Shown here piece after piece: positions 46,494 through 57,142 of a DNA stretch of 64,000 nucleotides. This stretch comes from Echinometra lucunter (lineage: Eukaryota; Echinodermata; Echinoidea; Camarodonta; Echinometridae): the NCBI GenBank assembly GCA_029962745.1, contig CM057171.1:3692682-3756681 (forward strand). The letters run 5' to 3'. Each line of letters starts with the position of its first letter. Position 1 is the first letter of the stretch. A program made the position numbers and the translations under genes. The notes under the pieces were generated by a model. The model was not told the DNA's origin, made no database searches, and saw only the letters and a program-made list of their open reading frames with translations.

Positions 46494-48108
46494 CAGGGGC
46501 GTAACAGGTACCTGTTATCAGGGGGGGCAGAGCCCAAAATTTCCCGGTAACTAGTCTATATCTAGAATCTGTGGCGTAGCTACGACTGCATTTTAGGAGG
46601 ACGGTAGTGCTCCACCGGCGTAAATCCAATTTGAAGAGTGGGTGATGAAAAACTTTTTTAACGATTTTTTCCCTCTCGCACACATTTTGATATCCATTTT
46701 GCGAGCGAGTAGAAAATAACCACTTTTCCGGTTTTGAATCGCATTTTCGAATAAGAATTCTAAAATATGATGAAAGAGCAAAGCGAGCGAGCCAAAAAAT
46801 AACCACTTTTCTCGATTTTAATCGCATTTTCGAATGGAAATTCTAAGATTTTGACGAGCGAGCGAAGCGAGCGAGCCAAAAATAACCACTTTTTAGTTTT
46901 CAGTAGCATTATCAAACAGAAATTCTAAAATATGATGGTTGTTTATGATAGATATTCAGAATTTTTACTAACTGATTAATTAAAGTATGTTTTCTTCCTT
47001 AAAAAGTGTGTCTGCATGGGGGAAAATTTGTACACACCATCCCCCCTCTTCCCCAAGTGGGGGTGATAGATCCCCCACCCCCGGAATTTACGCCAATGTA
47101 GTGCTCCCTAGAGGGGAGGGTGCAGGGAGGGGGGAGTTTCCCCCCTCCCGCGCGAAGCGCGGAAGCTCCGACGTTTTTTTGAAGTGTTAGTTGTCGGTAA
47201 TTAAGTCTATCTTCTGCGACGTTACTAGGATTTTATTTTAGGGAGATGGTAGTGCTCCCTAGGGGGAGGGTGCAGGAAGCTCCGACGTTTTTTTCGCTGT
47301 CAGTTCCCGCTCTTCTTACGCTTCCTGCCTGTTATCGGGGGGGGGGGGCATACGCATAGCCAAAAATTTCCCGGTAATTAAGTCTAGAATCAGTGGTGTA
47401 GCTAGGATTTCATTTTAGGAGGACAATAGTGCAAAGCGCGCTCCCTAGGGGGAGGGTGCAGGGATGGTGATTTTCCCTTCCCGCGCGAAGCGCGGAAGCT
47501 CTGACGTTTCTTTGAATTGTTCGTTGTCTGTTCCCGGCCTCTTAATTCTCTGCCTGTTATCGGGGGGGGGGGGGGGGGCAGAGCCGGAAATTTCCCGGTA
47601 TCTGAGTCTAGAAATAGAATATGTGGAGGTGAGCCTGCACCGCGAGTTGCTTGTTGCGAAGCCCAGGGGCCCAGGGTTCTGGCTTAGGGCCCCCTGATGG
47701 GGGTCTACAGGGGAAAGCCACTGCGGGGGTCCAGGGAGTGGAGCACCCGGAAACTCCGGGGTTTTGGTATTAAATTTTCCCTCATTTCTTTTTGTTTCCC
47801 TTTGTTTTTTCTTTTTTCCCCTTTCCCTCTTTTCCATCTCTCTCTTCTTCTTCTTTCTCCCCTTTTTCCTTTTTCTTTCCCGTTTTCCTTCTTCCTTTCC
47901 CTTTCTCCTTCTTTCTTTCCCTTTCTCCTTTCTTTTCCTTTCTTCTTCTTTCTTTTCCTTTCTTCTTCTTCTTCCTTTCCCTTTCTCCCTTCCTTTTCTT
48001 CCTTTCCCTCCCTTTCATTTTTTCCCGGTGGTTTGGTGGATTTTCCCGCTGAAATCCTTCAGGGGGGCAGAGTGCCCCCCCCCCTGCCCCCCGGCTGTTA
48101 CGCCACTG
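46494..48108 (+). mobile_element. 1,615-bp non-autonomous hAT element with perfect 8-bp target duplication
   Basis: The left terminus is CAGGGGCGTAACAG and the right terminus is the complement of CAGTGGCGTAACAG. GGTATGAG flanks both ends exactly (46486-46493 and 48109-48116). The interior has no transposase. It contains a 200-220-bp unit repeated in part three times: poly-G, CAGAGCC, ATTTCCCGGTAA, AGTCTAGA, then GTGCTCCCTAG, GGAGGGTGCAGG and GCGCGAAGCGCGGAAGCTC. A pyrimidine tract lies at 47780-48010. The 8-bp duplication and CA-G termini place it in hAT. Confidence 0.9.
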
Positions 48109-48116
48109 GGTATGAG

Positions 48117-48287
48117 AGGGACAGCAAGAAAGGAACAAGACTTGTGATCAGCTGACCCAGGAACATAATACATTGCTTCAGGCGTTACTTTTGAGAAAAT
48201 GTCAAAATAACAACAAAACAACAAAAACGGGAAAAGGGGGAGGGAGGGGGGGGGGGGGGTGAATGCCTATACATTTCAATAAACGAA
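48117..48287. other. No gene seen
   Basis: Continuation of the interrupted host sequence, ending in a G-rich run near 48240-48260. Confidence 0.4.
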
Positions 48288-48447
48288 CCTGGGTCCCGTA
48301 ACACAAAGATTTGCAATCAATCGCATAGTTGTAACAGCCAACCAAGACCACTGTTTCACGCGCATCTCGTTCAAAATAATGACCATGCACCAATGAGAAT
48401 AATTGTTTTAAATTTGCGATTGATCGACTTTGTGCTACCGGTCCCTG
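48288..48447. mobile_element. 160-bp palindromic MITE, GTARCACAAAG termini
   Basis: CCTGGGTCCCGTAACACAAAG (less one base at the end) pairs with the complement of CAGGGACCGGTAGCACAAAG, then ATCAATCGCA in both arms. Confidence 0.7.
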
Positions 48448-49732
48448 ATCAATACCTGTCTGAAAAGGCAATGGCTTTCGGCAATCCTCACAGATACCCA
48501 TTAATTTGCTCCTGTGCGGAGCGTGGCAATAAAGATTGATGTTTGCCAAAAGGCATTAGTGTGGTAGTGGGCTTCAAATCAGAATCAATAACTGATTCAT
48601 TAATTTCTATACCAACATTGTGAAACATACATGTGAAACAACTGCATCAATGCTCGGCGACCACGCCGGCAGAATGTTGGCGGAGAACAGCAAGCCTGCA
48701 CATACCGACTCAACCCATACAAAGCAAGACAAGACAAGACAATGTGATACATTTTACTTATAAATGTATATGCAACAAAATACTATTTTAGTAATTTCAT
48801 TAACAATGATGATTCCATTTTCAAATTTATCATGATTGTACCCATCGCATATTTTATTGGTGACAAACCTTAAATTCACCCTCAGTTTTGTTTGTTTTTC
48901 TCTTCTAGTTAATACCTTTTCATTGTCATTATTGCATTTCAAATCGGTATGTCAATATAAATTTACTAATCATTATTACGCATGACTCTCTCACCCATAT
49001 AACCAGATACAGTATAGTATTTTTCACCCATATACACAGATTGTTTTTCTATGCTTTTTATATAATTATTCATATGCTTACTTTATGAATTATGTAGATA
49101 ATGTTGCGGTTGTAAATAATTATGTTTTTACTCTGTGTATAATTTCACAATTCGGCCACTGGCAGTGATGGAAATATATTTGTAAACCACTTCAATTCAA
49201 TTCAACAATACTAATATTTCGCACAATATTGATGAAGAAGAACATGCACAATTAAATAAGCTGATTGCATAACATGAATGCACACAAATATGCATAGTAA
49301 AATCTCATGTATCTTGCTGAAACAGAGAAGAGAATCCACACTGTGTGGTTTGGCCCAACAGCTTTTGGTGCAGAGCCTTGAAAAATCATACTAAATAATT
49401 TGTTTTAAAGAGAAAAATCTGCAAATATTTTGTCCATTTTGGTTGTGTAAATATTTTTCTTTTGATGAAAAAAAAAATCTCAAAGTGGCAATGCGATGAA
49501 AAGTTTAAAATCACTGTTTATCCATGCAAATTGGCATCTTTTTAACTTCTGAACAAACCGTCCATCAATTCATCTAAATGACCTTTTCTACAAAAAACAT
49601 GTGCCAAAAAAAGAGAAAAAAATTGTTGCCAATTTCAAGTTAAAGAAGAGAGATGATAACGCTATACAACAAATTCCATCGGACGTAAGCAGGTATGCTT
49701 CATAATGATAGGGAGGAATGATAGGTAAAGAA
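48448..49732. other. No gene seen
   Basis: AT-rich unique sequence. The segment near 49170-49205 (GGAAATATATTTGTAAACCA, CTTCAATTCAATTC) looks like another LINE 3' tail. Confidence 0.4.
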
Positions 49733-50105
49733 CACACTAAGAAAAAAAAAGGTGCAATTTTGCACCCTTCAAATGCAACACTGGGAGCTCCTTTTGGGGT
49801 GCAACTTTGCACCCTAAGACGTTTTTTTGCATCTTTAAGGGTGCAGTAAGCTACATTTTGCACCCTAAAGGGTGCAGAGTTTCCCCTTTAGGGAAAGGTG
49901 CAAATTTGCACCCTTTTGAATGCAAACATTTCTGCACCCTTAAAGGTGCAATGTTGCACCTTTTAGGGTGCTAACGGGCATTTTGGGGTGCAAACAAGAA
50001 CAAAACAGATGCATTTTTAACCTTTTTCAGGTAGGGTGCAAGATTGCACCCAAAAAGGTGCTGTCAGTGTGGCATTTAGGGTGCAAACTTGAAACTTTTT
50101 TTCCA
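49733..50105. mobile_element. TGCACCC-word MITE, copy 4
   Basis: Left terminus CACACTAAGAAAA and the same body order as 33230-33604. The right terminus has decayed (ends near TTTTTTCCAT). Confidence 0.85.
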
Positions 50106-50860
50106 TATTATCTCACCTTAATCAGACTTGATCTGTTCAAGCATCTGTGAGGAGCCTTACAGTACATTAATACGTACCCCCCAAAAAACACAAAAAAACT
50201 GACAATTATTCAGGGGTAAATCAATCAGGGAAACACAAAATCCATGTGATTTTTGTTTTTATTCTGTAAAGAGAGGAAATGTACAAATGATGGCAGAAAG
50301 TTTCACTTTGTATTTCCTGTTTCCCTTGGCCTATGCTCATAACGTTTATGTTTAGATAGATCAATTGTGTTTCCCCTTTGCAATAATTGAGCTAGCAGCT
50401 TTCATATTAATTGCCATTGTATCTTGTTAATTGTGCCTTTTTTTATCAATCTCTGCTGTAAACTGTTACAGTAGGTTCTGATTTTCCATCTCTTTTTTTG
50501 GAGGGGGGGGGAGGTGGTCACAGACTCAATTTTAATTGGCCCCATTTCTTATTTCACTCATGATATTTCTTCAGAAAAGTGATTCATTCTATCATTCCAA
50601 TGCTTACAAATATACCTCGATTATCAAAAATGCATTATGCTTTTACGTTCAATCTCTCTTTGTAATTACATGTATTTTCAATTTGATTATATTAAAGACT
50701 GCATGTAGAAAGTGTATGATATTCAAAAGAGATTATGAAATTTATCAAATATATTATGTGCATCCATGACGACTAACCTCTTCTGTGATTCTGTCGGTAG
50801 TGGATTGTTAAAATATTTGAATGTCCTTTGGCAAGATATTATTCTACATTTAAAAAGATT
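50106..50860. other. No gene seen
   Basis: AT-rich unique sequence with a short poly-G run near 50503. Confidence 0.4.
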
Positions 50861-51470
50861 ATTGAGGAAGGAGGGAAGAATTGAGTGGAGGGAAGAATTG
50901 AGGAGGAAGGTAAGAATTGAGAAGTCGGGGGGAAGAATTGAGAAGTTGGAGGGAATAATTGAGGAGGAAGGTAAGAATTGAGAAGTCGGAGGGAGGAATT
51001 TTGGAGGGAGGGAAGAATTGAAGGGAAGGAAGAATTGAGGAAGGAGTGAAGAACTGAGGAGAGGGTAAATGAGGAGGGGGAGTAATTGAGGAGGGAGGGA
51101 AGAATTGAGGAGTCGGAGGGAGGAATGGAGGAAGGAGAGAAGGAAAGGAGGAGGGAGAAAAGAATTGAAGGGGAGGGAAGAACTGAGGAGAGAGGGAAGA
51201 ATTGAAGGGGAAGAGAAGAATTGAAGAGGGAGGGAGGAATTGAAGAGGGAGGGAGGAATTGAAGAGGGAGGGAAGAATTGAAGAGCGAGGGAGAAGGGAG
51301 GAAATGGGAGGATGGGAATGAATGAGAAGAGTGGAAGTAGGGAGAGGGAGAAGGAGGTGAAAGGAAGGAGTGAGAAGGGAGGAAGGGGGAAGATGTGAAG
51401 GGAGGGAGAAGGGAAGAAGGAGGACGATGAGAATATAGGGAATGATAAGGAAGGAAGGGTTTTCTGACAT
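50861..51470. repeat. Purine minisatellite, GGAGGGAAGAATTGA units
   Basis: About 600 bases built from units of roughly 15-24 bases mixing GAATTGA with GGAGGGA. The + strand is almost all purine. The long minus frame (206 codons) is an artefact. Confidence 0.9.
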
Positions 51471-51793
51471 CACAAACAAGATGAGAGTGCCTGCATTAAA
51501 AAAAAATGCTAAAGATGTCAGAAGGAAAATTCCTCAGAACAAACTTTTTGACAAACTAACTTCAATGCAGTCGATCTCTTCGTGGTGATTTGCTCTTCGA
51601 TCTGTCTGGCGATTTCACCATTACCGTTTAATTACGTCATCATCACGTCATTAGGATCAAACAATCCAGTCACGTCTGTAAGAGGATTGCCGTTTTGAGT
51701 ATCATAAACCTCTTCTTCCTCCCACCAGCCTCTTAACTACCCCCCCTCTCCTGGGAGAAAGTCTGTAGCGACGCCTAATTCCGCCAGTATCCC

Positions 51794-51807
51794 GTTGCCA
51801 TGGCAAC
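51794..51807. promoter_or_regulatory. RFX X-box palindrome
   Basis: GTTGCCATGGCAAC is the textbook X-box. An ATG lies 20 bases downstream (51827) and opens a 19-codon frame (MQSLGRRKILEENPLRYRE) that stops at a GTGAGG near 51883, which could be a donor. This may be the promoter and first exon of a + strand ciliary gene, though no further exons were found. Confidence 0.5.
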
Positions 51808-52096
51808 TCTAAGCGTGCGACTGAGGATGCAATCTCTTGGTAGGAGGAAGATACTTGAGGAGAATCCACTGCGATACAGAGAGTGAGGTCAACTTTGGTA
51901 CTTTTATCAAGCTCTGTTCAGACGTGATTCGGTAGAGTGCCTGAAAAAAAAAATTATGAAAATGGATAATCGATTAATAATATGAAATTGATACAGTTGC
52001 GTTGAATAACTGTATTATATGACATTGACACAAAGATTGGTAGCATGGCTTAATGGAATCAGAGAATTAGAAGAATGGAAGCACCCACAGGGAAAT

Positions 52097-52121
52097 GTGT
52101 GTGTGTGTGTGTGTGTGTGTG
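52097..52121. repeat. (GT)n microsatellite
   Basis: Thirteen GT units followed by poly-G. Confidence 0.9.
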
Positions 52122-52299
52122 TGGGGGGGGGGGGGTTATAATGATATCAACTGGATGAAAGAACAAGAAAGGAAGAGGATGGAAACAAAGAGAAATGCTA
52201 TTGCCTTGTTTTCTCCTAGTTCATGCAGTTTGAGTAATGTCCCCTCCCTACACCCATGCCTTCACATTATGGCTTGGATCACACCTTTGTTATGTGCAA

Positions 52300-52331
52300 G
52301 ATATAACCCTCCTTACACCCCCTCCCCCGTC

Positions 52332-52364
<33 letters not shown>

Positions 52365-52541
52365 TCTCCAGCTCTCTCTCCCTCCCTCTCTCTCTCTCTC
52401 TCTCCCTCTCTCCCCTCTCTCTCTCTCTCCCTCTCTCCCCCTCTATCTTCCCCTGTCTCTACTCTCTCATTCATGTGGGTTCAAGTTATATACATAGATG
52501 TCATGTGCTCGATAAAACCCTCCTCCTCCCCCCCCCCCCCC

Positions 52542-52595
<54 letters not shown>

Positions 52596-52670
52596 CCCCC
52601 TCTCCCCCTCTCTCTTCCCCTGTCTCTACTCTCTCATTCATGTGGGTTCAAGTTATATACATAGATTTTT
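52300..52670. repeat. Tandem duplication of about 165-190 bp containing CT tracts
   Basis: Two units, each with AACCCTCCT, poly-C, a CT tract, CCCCTGTCTCTACTCTCTCA, TTCATGTGGGTTCAAGTTAT and ATACATAGAT. The last 48 bases of each (ends near 52498 and 52667) are identical. Confidence 0.9.
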
Positions 52671-53243
52671 TTTTTTAAACTACAGTATGTAGGAGTGGGG
52701 AAAAATATTGCCCATATTGCCCATATTGCCCATTTGAGGTAGGAAATGTGATTAATTTCGCCCGTAAGAAAATTCTGTATTACTATGGGTTATTTACACA
52801 GATTGACATAGTAAAAAAAAGTACAATGTTTACTCATTTATATTAATTTCCCTCTTTTGTTGCTGCTTGCTTCCATACCTGTAGTTTATATGCTTTGTTG
52901 TATGTCAGTCATGTATTGTTTTTTATCCTGCAGCGCCCTCATTGAAAGCAGTATTTAACTGAAGAGGCTACCCTGCTTAAATAAAAATGTAAATAAAATA
53001 AATAAATAAATAAATACATACCTGGCTTGGAGAATGTGACTGTGGAATCTACCCCGCCCCAGCCTCTGAATCATCTAACCTCCCCACCCTCCCATCATCA
53101 GAAACTGCAGATGGATCAGTAAGTGACCTTTGACCTTCAAAAACGTAGTTGGTTATTTATAGTTTATTGGTTATTGGTTATAGGTTTGTTTTACCTTAGT
53201 CGTTGGTTATTGATAGTTTATTGGTTATTGGTCATGGGTTCGT

Positions 53244-53310
53244 TTTACCTGACTGCTAAAACATGCATGCTTGTAAGTAAGCAACCACAGGGCAGAGGAC
53301 TTCCTTAACC
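53244..53310 (-). mobile_element. SINE tail fragment, minus orientation
   Basis: CTGACTGCTAAAACATGCAT and GCTTGTAAGTAAGCAACCA are the complement of the 3' tail of the SINE at 2997-3185. Confidence 0.75.
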
Positions 53311-53429
53311 TTAATGTAACATGATTTTGATATCTAGAATTTGTCATATGTTCCGTACAACTTTTAATATTTTGCTCATTTTTGTCTCACGTTACATGTA
53401 GTTAATTAATCATTCAAAGTAGCAGTATA

Positions 53430-53750
53430 CACTCTTAAAAAGGATTGGTCAGAATGACCAAAATATGGGTCAATTCCAGCCAAAGCTATTTGTGAATATG
53501 TGTCCGACCGACATATTGGTTAGAATAACCAATGCAACATGGGTTGTCTTTTTCAACCAATAATTATATTCGTCATAATTCTAACCAACCTCCAGATGGT
53601 TGTTCCAACCAATACAATTTTTTTTTTTTTATTGTCTTAGCCAATTTTTCTTGGTCATTTATCATTTGGTCATGAACATGAATTGGCTTAGCTCCAACTG
53701 AGTAACCAAAATGTATTGGTTAATGATACCATGTTTTACAGTTTGTAAAA
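53430..53750. mobile_element. Palindromic MITE, TTGGT/ACCAA-word type
   Basis: Begins CACTCTTAAAAAGGATTGGT after a TA (53428-53429). The interior is a series of TTGGT, ACCAA and CCAAT words in both orientations, such as TTGGTTAGAATAACCAA. The right terminus is eroded near a poly-A run. Confidence 0.65.
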
Positions 53751-53865
53751 AAAAAAAAAAAAAATTATCTGCCTAAGTCGCAGGAACTATTCTATCAATC
53801 GCATTACGGCCCACATAGCAGCCTCTTATAGTCCTAACCTATCCTAATCCTACACTAACCTTTTG

Positions 53866-54046
53866 AATTCAATTCAATTCAATTCAATTCAATTCAATTC
53901 AATTCAATTCAATTCAATTCAATTCAGTTCAATTCGATTCAATTCAATTCAGTTCAATTCAATTCAATTCAATTCAATTCAATTCAATTCAATTCAGTTC
54001 AATTCGATTCAATTCAATTCAGTTCAATTCATTTCAATTCAATTCA
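53866..54046. repeat. (AATTC)n satellite with higher-order structure
   Basis: About 36 pentamers. The variants AGTTC and GATTC recur in the same order 70 bases apart (53920-53960 and 53990-54030), so a 70-bp block was duplicated. It abuts GGTTTATTTTGCAAAGAGCA, a LINE-like 3' end, from which the satellite probably grew. Confidence 0.95.
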
Positions 54047-54224
54047 TGGTTTATTTTGCAAAGAGCAGATATGGCAAAATACAAACAAAAATGCACATGC
54101 TGCAGCCAGAGCGCTGAAATGTATGTGCTCACAGTAATAAATTAAGGAGAACATGTGAAAATCGAAAAAATCGCAAAAAAAAAAAAAAAAGTTGTACATT
54201 TCATTTGCCATTTCGGCGTTTTTA

Positions 54225-54265
54225 TTTATTTATTTATTTATTTATTTATTTTTTTTTTTTTTTTG
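54225..54265. repeat. (TTTA)n and poly-T
   Basis: TTTA units running into poly-T and poly-G. Confidence 0.85.
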
Positions 54266-54427
54266 GGGGGGGGAAGGTACCCAACATGGTCAGAAATGGG
54301 CTGAAAAACACAAATTTGGGGTTGGGGGGGGGGGCAAGGTCCGCTCACCTCTCCCCGGATCCGCACCTGGTGTCCACCTTGTAATGACAGTGACCCCCCC
54401 AACTCAAAACAAAAGATAATGCAAGAG

Positions 54428-54669
54428 CAGGAGCGTAGATAGGGGGGCCTGGGGCACGTGCCCCCCATGAATTTTGTGTGCCCCCAGGTGCCCCCCAACA
54501 AAAATCATGAGGTAGGAAAAGAAAAACAATCTGAAAATAAAGCCCAAGTATCTCACTACCAGCAGGCAAAAGAATGCAAAGCAATACCGAAATGGGCCAG
54601 AAAGGCAAAAAAATGTAGAATGTAGCCCCGCGGTGCCCCCCTACTGAAAAAATCCTAGTTACGCCAGTG
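54428..54669. mobile_element. 242-bp hAT-type MITE with perfect target duplication and a related empty site
   Basis: The termini are CAGGAGCGTAGATAGG at the left and the complement of CACTGGCGTAACTAGG at the right. TGCAAGAG flanks both ends (54420-54427 and 54670-54677). A sequence at 55558-55600 matches both flanks joined together without the element. Confidence 0.92.
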
Positions 54670-54923
54670 TGCAAGAGTCGCTCGGTTTGCGTTGCACCCA
54701 TTCAGCTTGCTGAAGAGAGAGAGAAAGCAGTGCCTATGAGTATGTGGTGGTGCTATGTCAGGAGACAAGGTACCACCACACACTCACACACACTGCCATC
54801 TCTCTCATTCTCTCTCTCTGACAAAACCAAACAAGTGCAAGATAGCTGACGAATGATAGAGGCTGAAAGTTTCTTAAACCGAGCGTCTCCCATGTCCTTG
54901 CGTCATCACTAATTGTTAGGAGA

Positions 54924-55168
54924 CACGGCCGTACAACATAGGGGGCAGGGGGGGGCAGTTGCCCGCTAGAAATTGTCAAACTCCACTTTTTTCTATTTTT
55001 CCCTTATCTTATTGAGAATTTCCCAAAATTTCCCCCCAAATGTGCACCAGCTCGTTCAATATTAATTCTAAAAATGTAAACGCTCCGCTCAGTCGATTGC
55101 GTGTTCCCTCAAATATCGAATATATTCTTGCCCCCCCCCCCCGGGAAGAATTCCTGCGTACAGCCTTG
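54924..55168. mobile_element. hAT-type MITE, CAWGGCCRTACG family, copy 2
   Basis: The termini are CACGGCCGTACAA at the left and the complement of CAAGGCTGTACGCA at the right. TTAGGAGA flanks both ends exactly (54916-54923 and 55169-55176). It is homologous throughout to 17117-17341. Confidence 0.92.
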
Positions 55169-55176
55169 TTAGGAGA

Positions 55177-56009
55177 TGTAATTGCACTGTGACTGCTCTA
55201 CACACAGGCAACCAGAAAAGAGTGGCATCAATGTCATCATGATCATCCTTTATACAAAATAATCAGAACATTACAAATAATACTGGGAAGTGCTAATATT
55301 ACATACTATTACCTATAATACGGAAAATGCTAACAGATACCATTAGAAATAATTCTGAAAATGGTACGAATAATAATGAAAAATAACGATAAACATTGTA
55401 ATAACACCAATAAAACTAACAATATCAAATATCAATAATACTGATAATAATACAGTTACAAAATAAGATTGGTAACAACACAATGAATAAAGCAAATCAA
55501 TTGTTACCAATCTCATCTGATTGCATGTGTACAGACGAGCCAGTGTGATTACACCTCAAAACAAAAGATGGCGCAAGAGTCGCTCGCTCTGAGTTGCAAT
55601 CAATCTCTTTCATTCATTAGTTAAGTATTTTCAGGTGTATTACCTCTCCAATTCTTGATGATATAAGCAAATAAAAACGTTTCAAAAGGGGGGGGGGGGG
55701 GGGGGGGAGGGCACTGATTCGGCCACCTTGGATCCACCCCTGAAACATAATGAGCCAAAACTAGAACCTTCGGAATGCACTTAAAGTTCATTCCGAAGGT
55801 TTTCCAAGGTTTTAGTTTTAGTATACAAAGTTTGTAAATATTCAATGAACGTTGAAAAGAATGGGTTTTCGTGATGAAAGAATCAAGACTGCTTTACTAA
55901 TGTATTCAAATTTATGTATGTTTCTCTCAAAAACCCTTATACCAACATTCAGTTTGCATACATTAGTTGTTACTATGTCGGGCAACGAAAATTTTTGTTC
56001 AACAACTAT
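55177..56009. other. No gene seen
   Basis: AT-rich with AATAAT stretches near 55270-55450, a poly-G run near 55688, and a possible lone hAT right end (CCACCCCTG) near 55742. GAACCTTCGGAATGCACTTAAAGTTCATTCCGAAGGTT near 55765-55802 is a short perfect-stem palindrome. Confidence 0.4.
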
Positions 56010-56328
56010 CAGTGGCGGCGATTTCATGTAGCGAGTGGGGGGGGGGGGGGAGACAGAAAAACCGAAGGTCATCGCCGAAAATCTGTTTGTTGGAGAAGTT
56101 GAAGGGGGGAATGATCGTTTCAAGTGCGAGCGAGCGAAACGAGCGAATTAAAACTATAACGGCAAAAGATACTGAAAGAAGCCTCATTTTGCCATCAAAA
56201 TACACTCTAGGCCTAAGTGGTCCACCTAAATTTAGTTACTCAAAACACTATATTAAGATTAAAAAATCGAAGGGAACGATCGATCCCCCCCCCCCACAAA
56301 TGATCGAAGGGGGTCACGTCCCCCTCCC

Positions 56329-56370
<42 letters not shown>

Positions 56371-56388
56371 CAGGGATCGCCGCCTATG
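56010..56388. mobile_element. 379-bp hAT-type MITE with perfect 8-bp target duplication
   Basis: The termini are CAGTGGCGGCGATTT at the left and the complement of CATAGGCGGCGATCC at the right. ACAACTAT flanks both ends (56002-56009 and 56389-56396). A poly-G run lies near the left end and a long poly-C run near the right end. The interior contains GAGCGAGCGAAACGAGCG, a word resembling the 46494 element. Confidence 0.92.
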
Positions 56389-56399
56389 ACAACTATGCA

Positions 56400-57142
56400 T
56401 AAAATTAGTTAATCGGTCTATTACCATCACGTCACAGCTCATACCCCACAAAAACTCGTCATCACCTTCGCCTCAGAGAGAATGCGGCCTCAGGGTTTGC
56501 ATGTTTGGTACAACTTTGTGGACGGAGTCCATTCACACAGCGGGCGTGCAGTAAGCTGTATAATACATGAGAGCAACTCCGGAGGAAGATCGGGGCGAGG
56601 ATTGACTCTGTTTCATTTGTTGGCTGTTAGATGAAATGAATGAACTTGTAAAATGAGGTGAAGTATGCACATTTTCAGTGATATACTTTAGTTGATTAAC
56701 AGGAGAGTATCCTTATCATTCGGGTTTGGTATTTGGGTAATACTTGACATTGCTTAAGATGTTCACACCCCGCCATCCAACCCTAATTAACCATTGCCGG
56801 TATGTGTTCGTATAGGGATTCGTACGCGATGCATTTTGCCTGGAAGAGGAGAAGGTGGAGAGGAGCTGCACGAATTTCATCTCGGGGAGCTCGGTGGTCA
56901 TCACAACATGCGGAGCGCACCGATAGTCACAGTGGGTACAGAGATAATAATGGATCAGATGTGACTGTGATGTGAATGAAGAGTAGCAGTGATGGAGTCG
57001 GAGATGACAAGTGATGATGGCTATGTACGCTATGAAGATGATGATGATGTGTAATGATGCATGATGCTGATGCTGATGATGATAGTGATATTATGATACA
57101 TGATATGATAATGAAACATCAAAATGGAAAAGCAGTGTCAGG
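56400..57142. other. No confirmed feature; possible promoter of the downstream gene
   Basis: A modestly CpG-richer stretch near 56780-56930, about 1 kb before the first coding exon, could contain a promoter and 5' untranslated exon. No specific element supports this. Confidence 0.3.

Noticed and set aside
46381..46827. 148-codon minus frame inside the hAT-type element
   Set aside because: It crosses the element boundary and non-coding repeat units; its relative at 1037-1385 is in a different frame arrangement.
50859..51479. Minus-strand 206-codon Pro/Ser/Leu frame
   Set aside because: It is the translation of a purine minisatellite read on the opposite strand.
55690..55745. Poly-G followed by a lone CCACCCCTG terminus
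   Set aside because: Looks like one end of a hAT-type element, but no partner terminus or target duplication could be found.
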